Assembly (NCBI GenBank): GCA_963210315.1 | Contig: OY723273.1 | Span: 620,001 to 684,000, forward strand | Length of the DNA stretch: 64,000 bases | Direction of reading: 5' to 3' | Source of the DNA: Rhynchopus euleeides | Lineage: Eukaryota > Euglenozoa > Diplonemea > Diplonemida > Diplonemidae | Shown here: positions 63,332 to 64,000 of the stretch, one piece after another | Layout of the letters: the number at the start of each line of letters is the position of its first letter | Position numbering within the stretch: the stretch's first letter is position 1 | Translations under genes and position numbers: made by a program | Notes under the pieces: model-generated | Seen by the model: the letters and a program-made list of their open reading frames with translations, nothing else | Databases searched by the model: none | What the model was told of the DNA's origin: nothing

Positions 63332-64000
63332 CAGAGATGTGTTCTCCTCCTGGCCGCATGGTGGCATTGCATTTCAACACCTTTTCTGGCTTCCTCTACC
63401 CATATGTGTCAGCCTGAGCCGACCTTTCACATAGATGCCGCCTGACACAATTTCAGGCACTGCACATTTCGGCATTGTCTTGGATGACGAGTCACACAGC
63501 AATGATGTCATATTCCCGTGTGTCAACTATGCTGACGTTGCGGAACGGCTTGAGAAGCCATTTGACACGCACACAATAGAGATGTGTCAGGGGGGATGGA
63601 GGGCGTGCGCCAACGTCTCAAAAACCGTCAACTGCAAACAGGAGGAGGAAGAGATCGAAAGGTGGGTGGGGGTGAAGAGAGAACGACAAATCTCTCCGGG
63701 GTGGTGGGCATGCCAAATTCAAATTCTGTGCTTCCTAATATTTTTGAACGTGTTGGTGTCAGCGGGACTCCCCCGAACTGGCCCTGACATTTTTTTGCTT
63801 CGGCCATGATCCTGGCACTGTGTTCAGGTTATTTGAGCATGTATCACAATTACGATTCCGCCCACTATGCCACGCGCTTTGAGTCTCACACCCCACAATG
63901 GTGTGGGGGCGTTTCAACACAGCTGAAGGTTGTGTGCGCGAAGAAGCGGGCCCGTCAGAAAAAGAAAGAAGAACATGAAAACTCGCAAGAGGAATAGAAA
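63332..64000. other. Window end, no gene confirmed
   Basis: A 124-codon plus frame (63435-63809; FGIVLDDESHSNDVIFPCVN) has fair composition but no domain. The last frame (63806-63997) may belong to a gene beyond the window. Not called. Confidence 0.3.

Overview
The window is most likely nuclear DNA of a single-celled eukaryote with a repeat-rich, GC-rich genome, such as an alga or alveolate-like protist. The lineage cannot be fixed from sequence alone. Evidence: GT-AG introns with polypyrimidine acceptors, a non-LTR retrotransposon (LINE), no operons or bacterial-type signals, and abundant simple repeats, poly-G/poly-C tracts and palindromic transposon relics. Host genes are few, mostly on the minus strand, and lie as islands between repeats.

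Layout. 1-5017: tandem array of a ~1.17 kb unit (X-X-Y). X is a ~350 bp SINE-like module ending in (CA)n. The third Y holds a 1,088 bp inverted-repeat element with a 6 bp target duplication. 5018-12700: intergenic DNA with short inverted-repeat elements, a TA-flanked element (6827-7155), two GGGTACCC palindromic-word arrays and a diverged X copy. 12714-14553 (-): two-exon ZIP metal transporter. 15422-24383 (+): the LINE, preceded by the truncated 3' end of an older copy. 25135-29658 (-): a single-span membrane protein and a helical-repeat (PPR/TPR-like) protein. 30139-41745: palindromic and long-inverted-repeat elements, some nested, plus a poly(A)-tailed retrocopy between two 459 bp direct repeats. 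41746-42892 and 61974-63121: two copies of a 1.15 kb foldback element. 43014-49350 (-): several exon-like pieces of unrecognised genes among palindromic repeats. 49535-64000: mostly dispersed repeats, minisatellites and a third long AT-rich palindrome.

The LINE is the richest object. ORF1 (coiled coil, Pro-rich tail, PIP-box-like C terminus) ends in UAG, and the same frame then stays open into OTU protease, APE endonuclease and reverse transcriptase domains. After one frame change come a zinc knuckle, RNase H and a C-terminal pair of identically spaced modules, CxxHx4CxxCx9CCxxHH. Its 3' end, like that of the X repeats, is a (CA)n tract, and every copy seen abuts CA repeats. This suggests a microsatellite-targeted LINE that also mobilises the X family.

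Protein and element calls rest on reading motifs by eye; no database or folding program was run.
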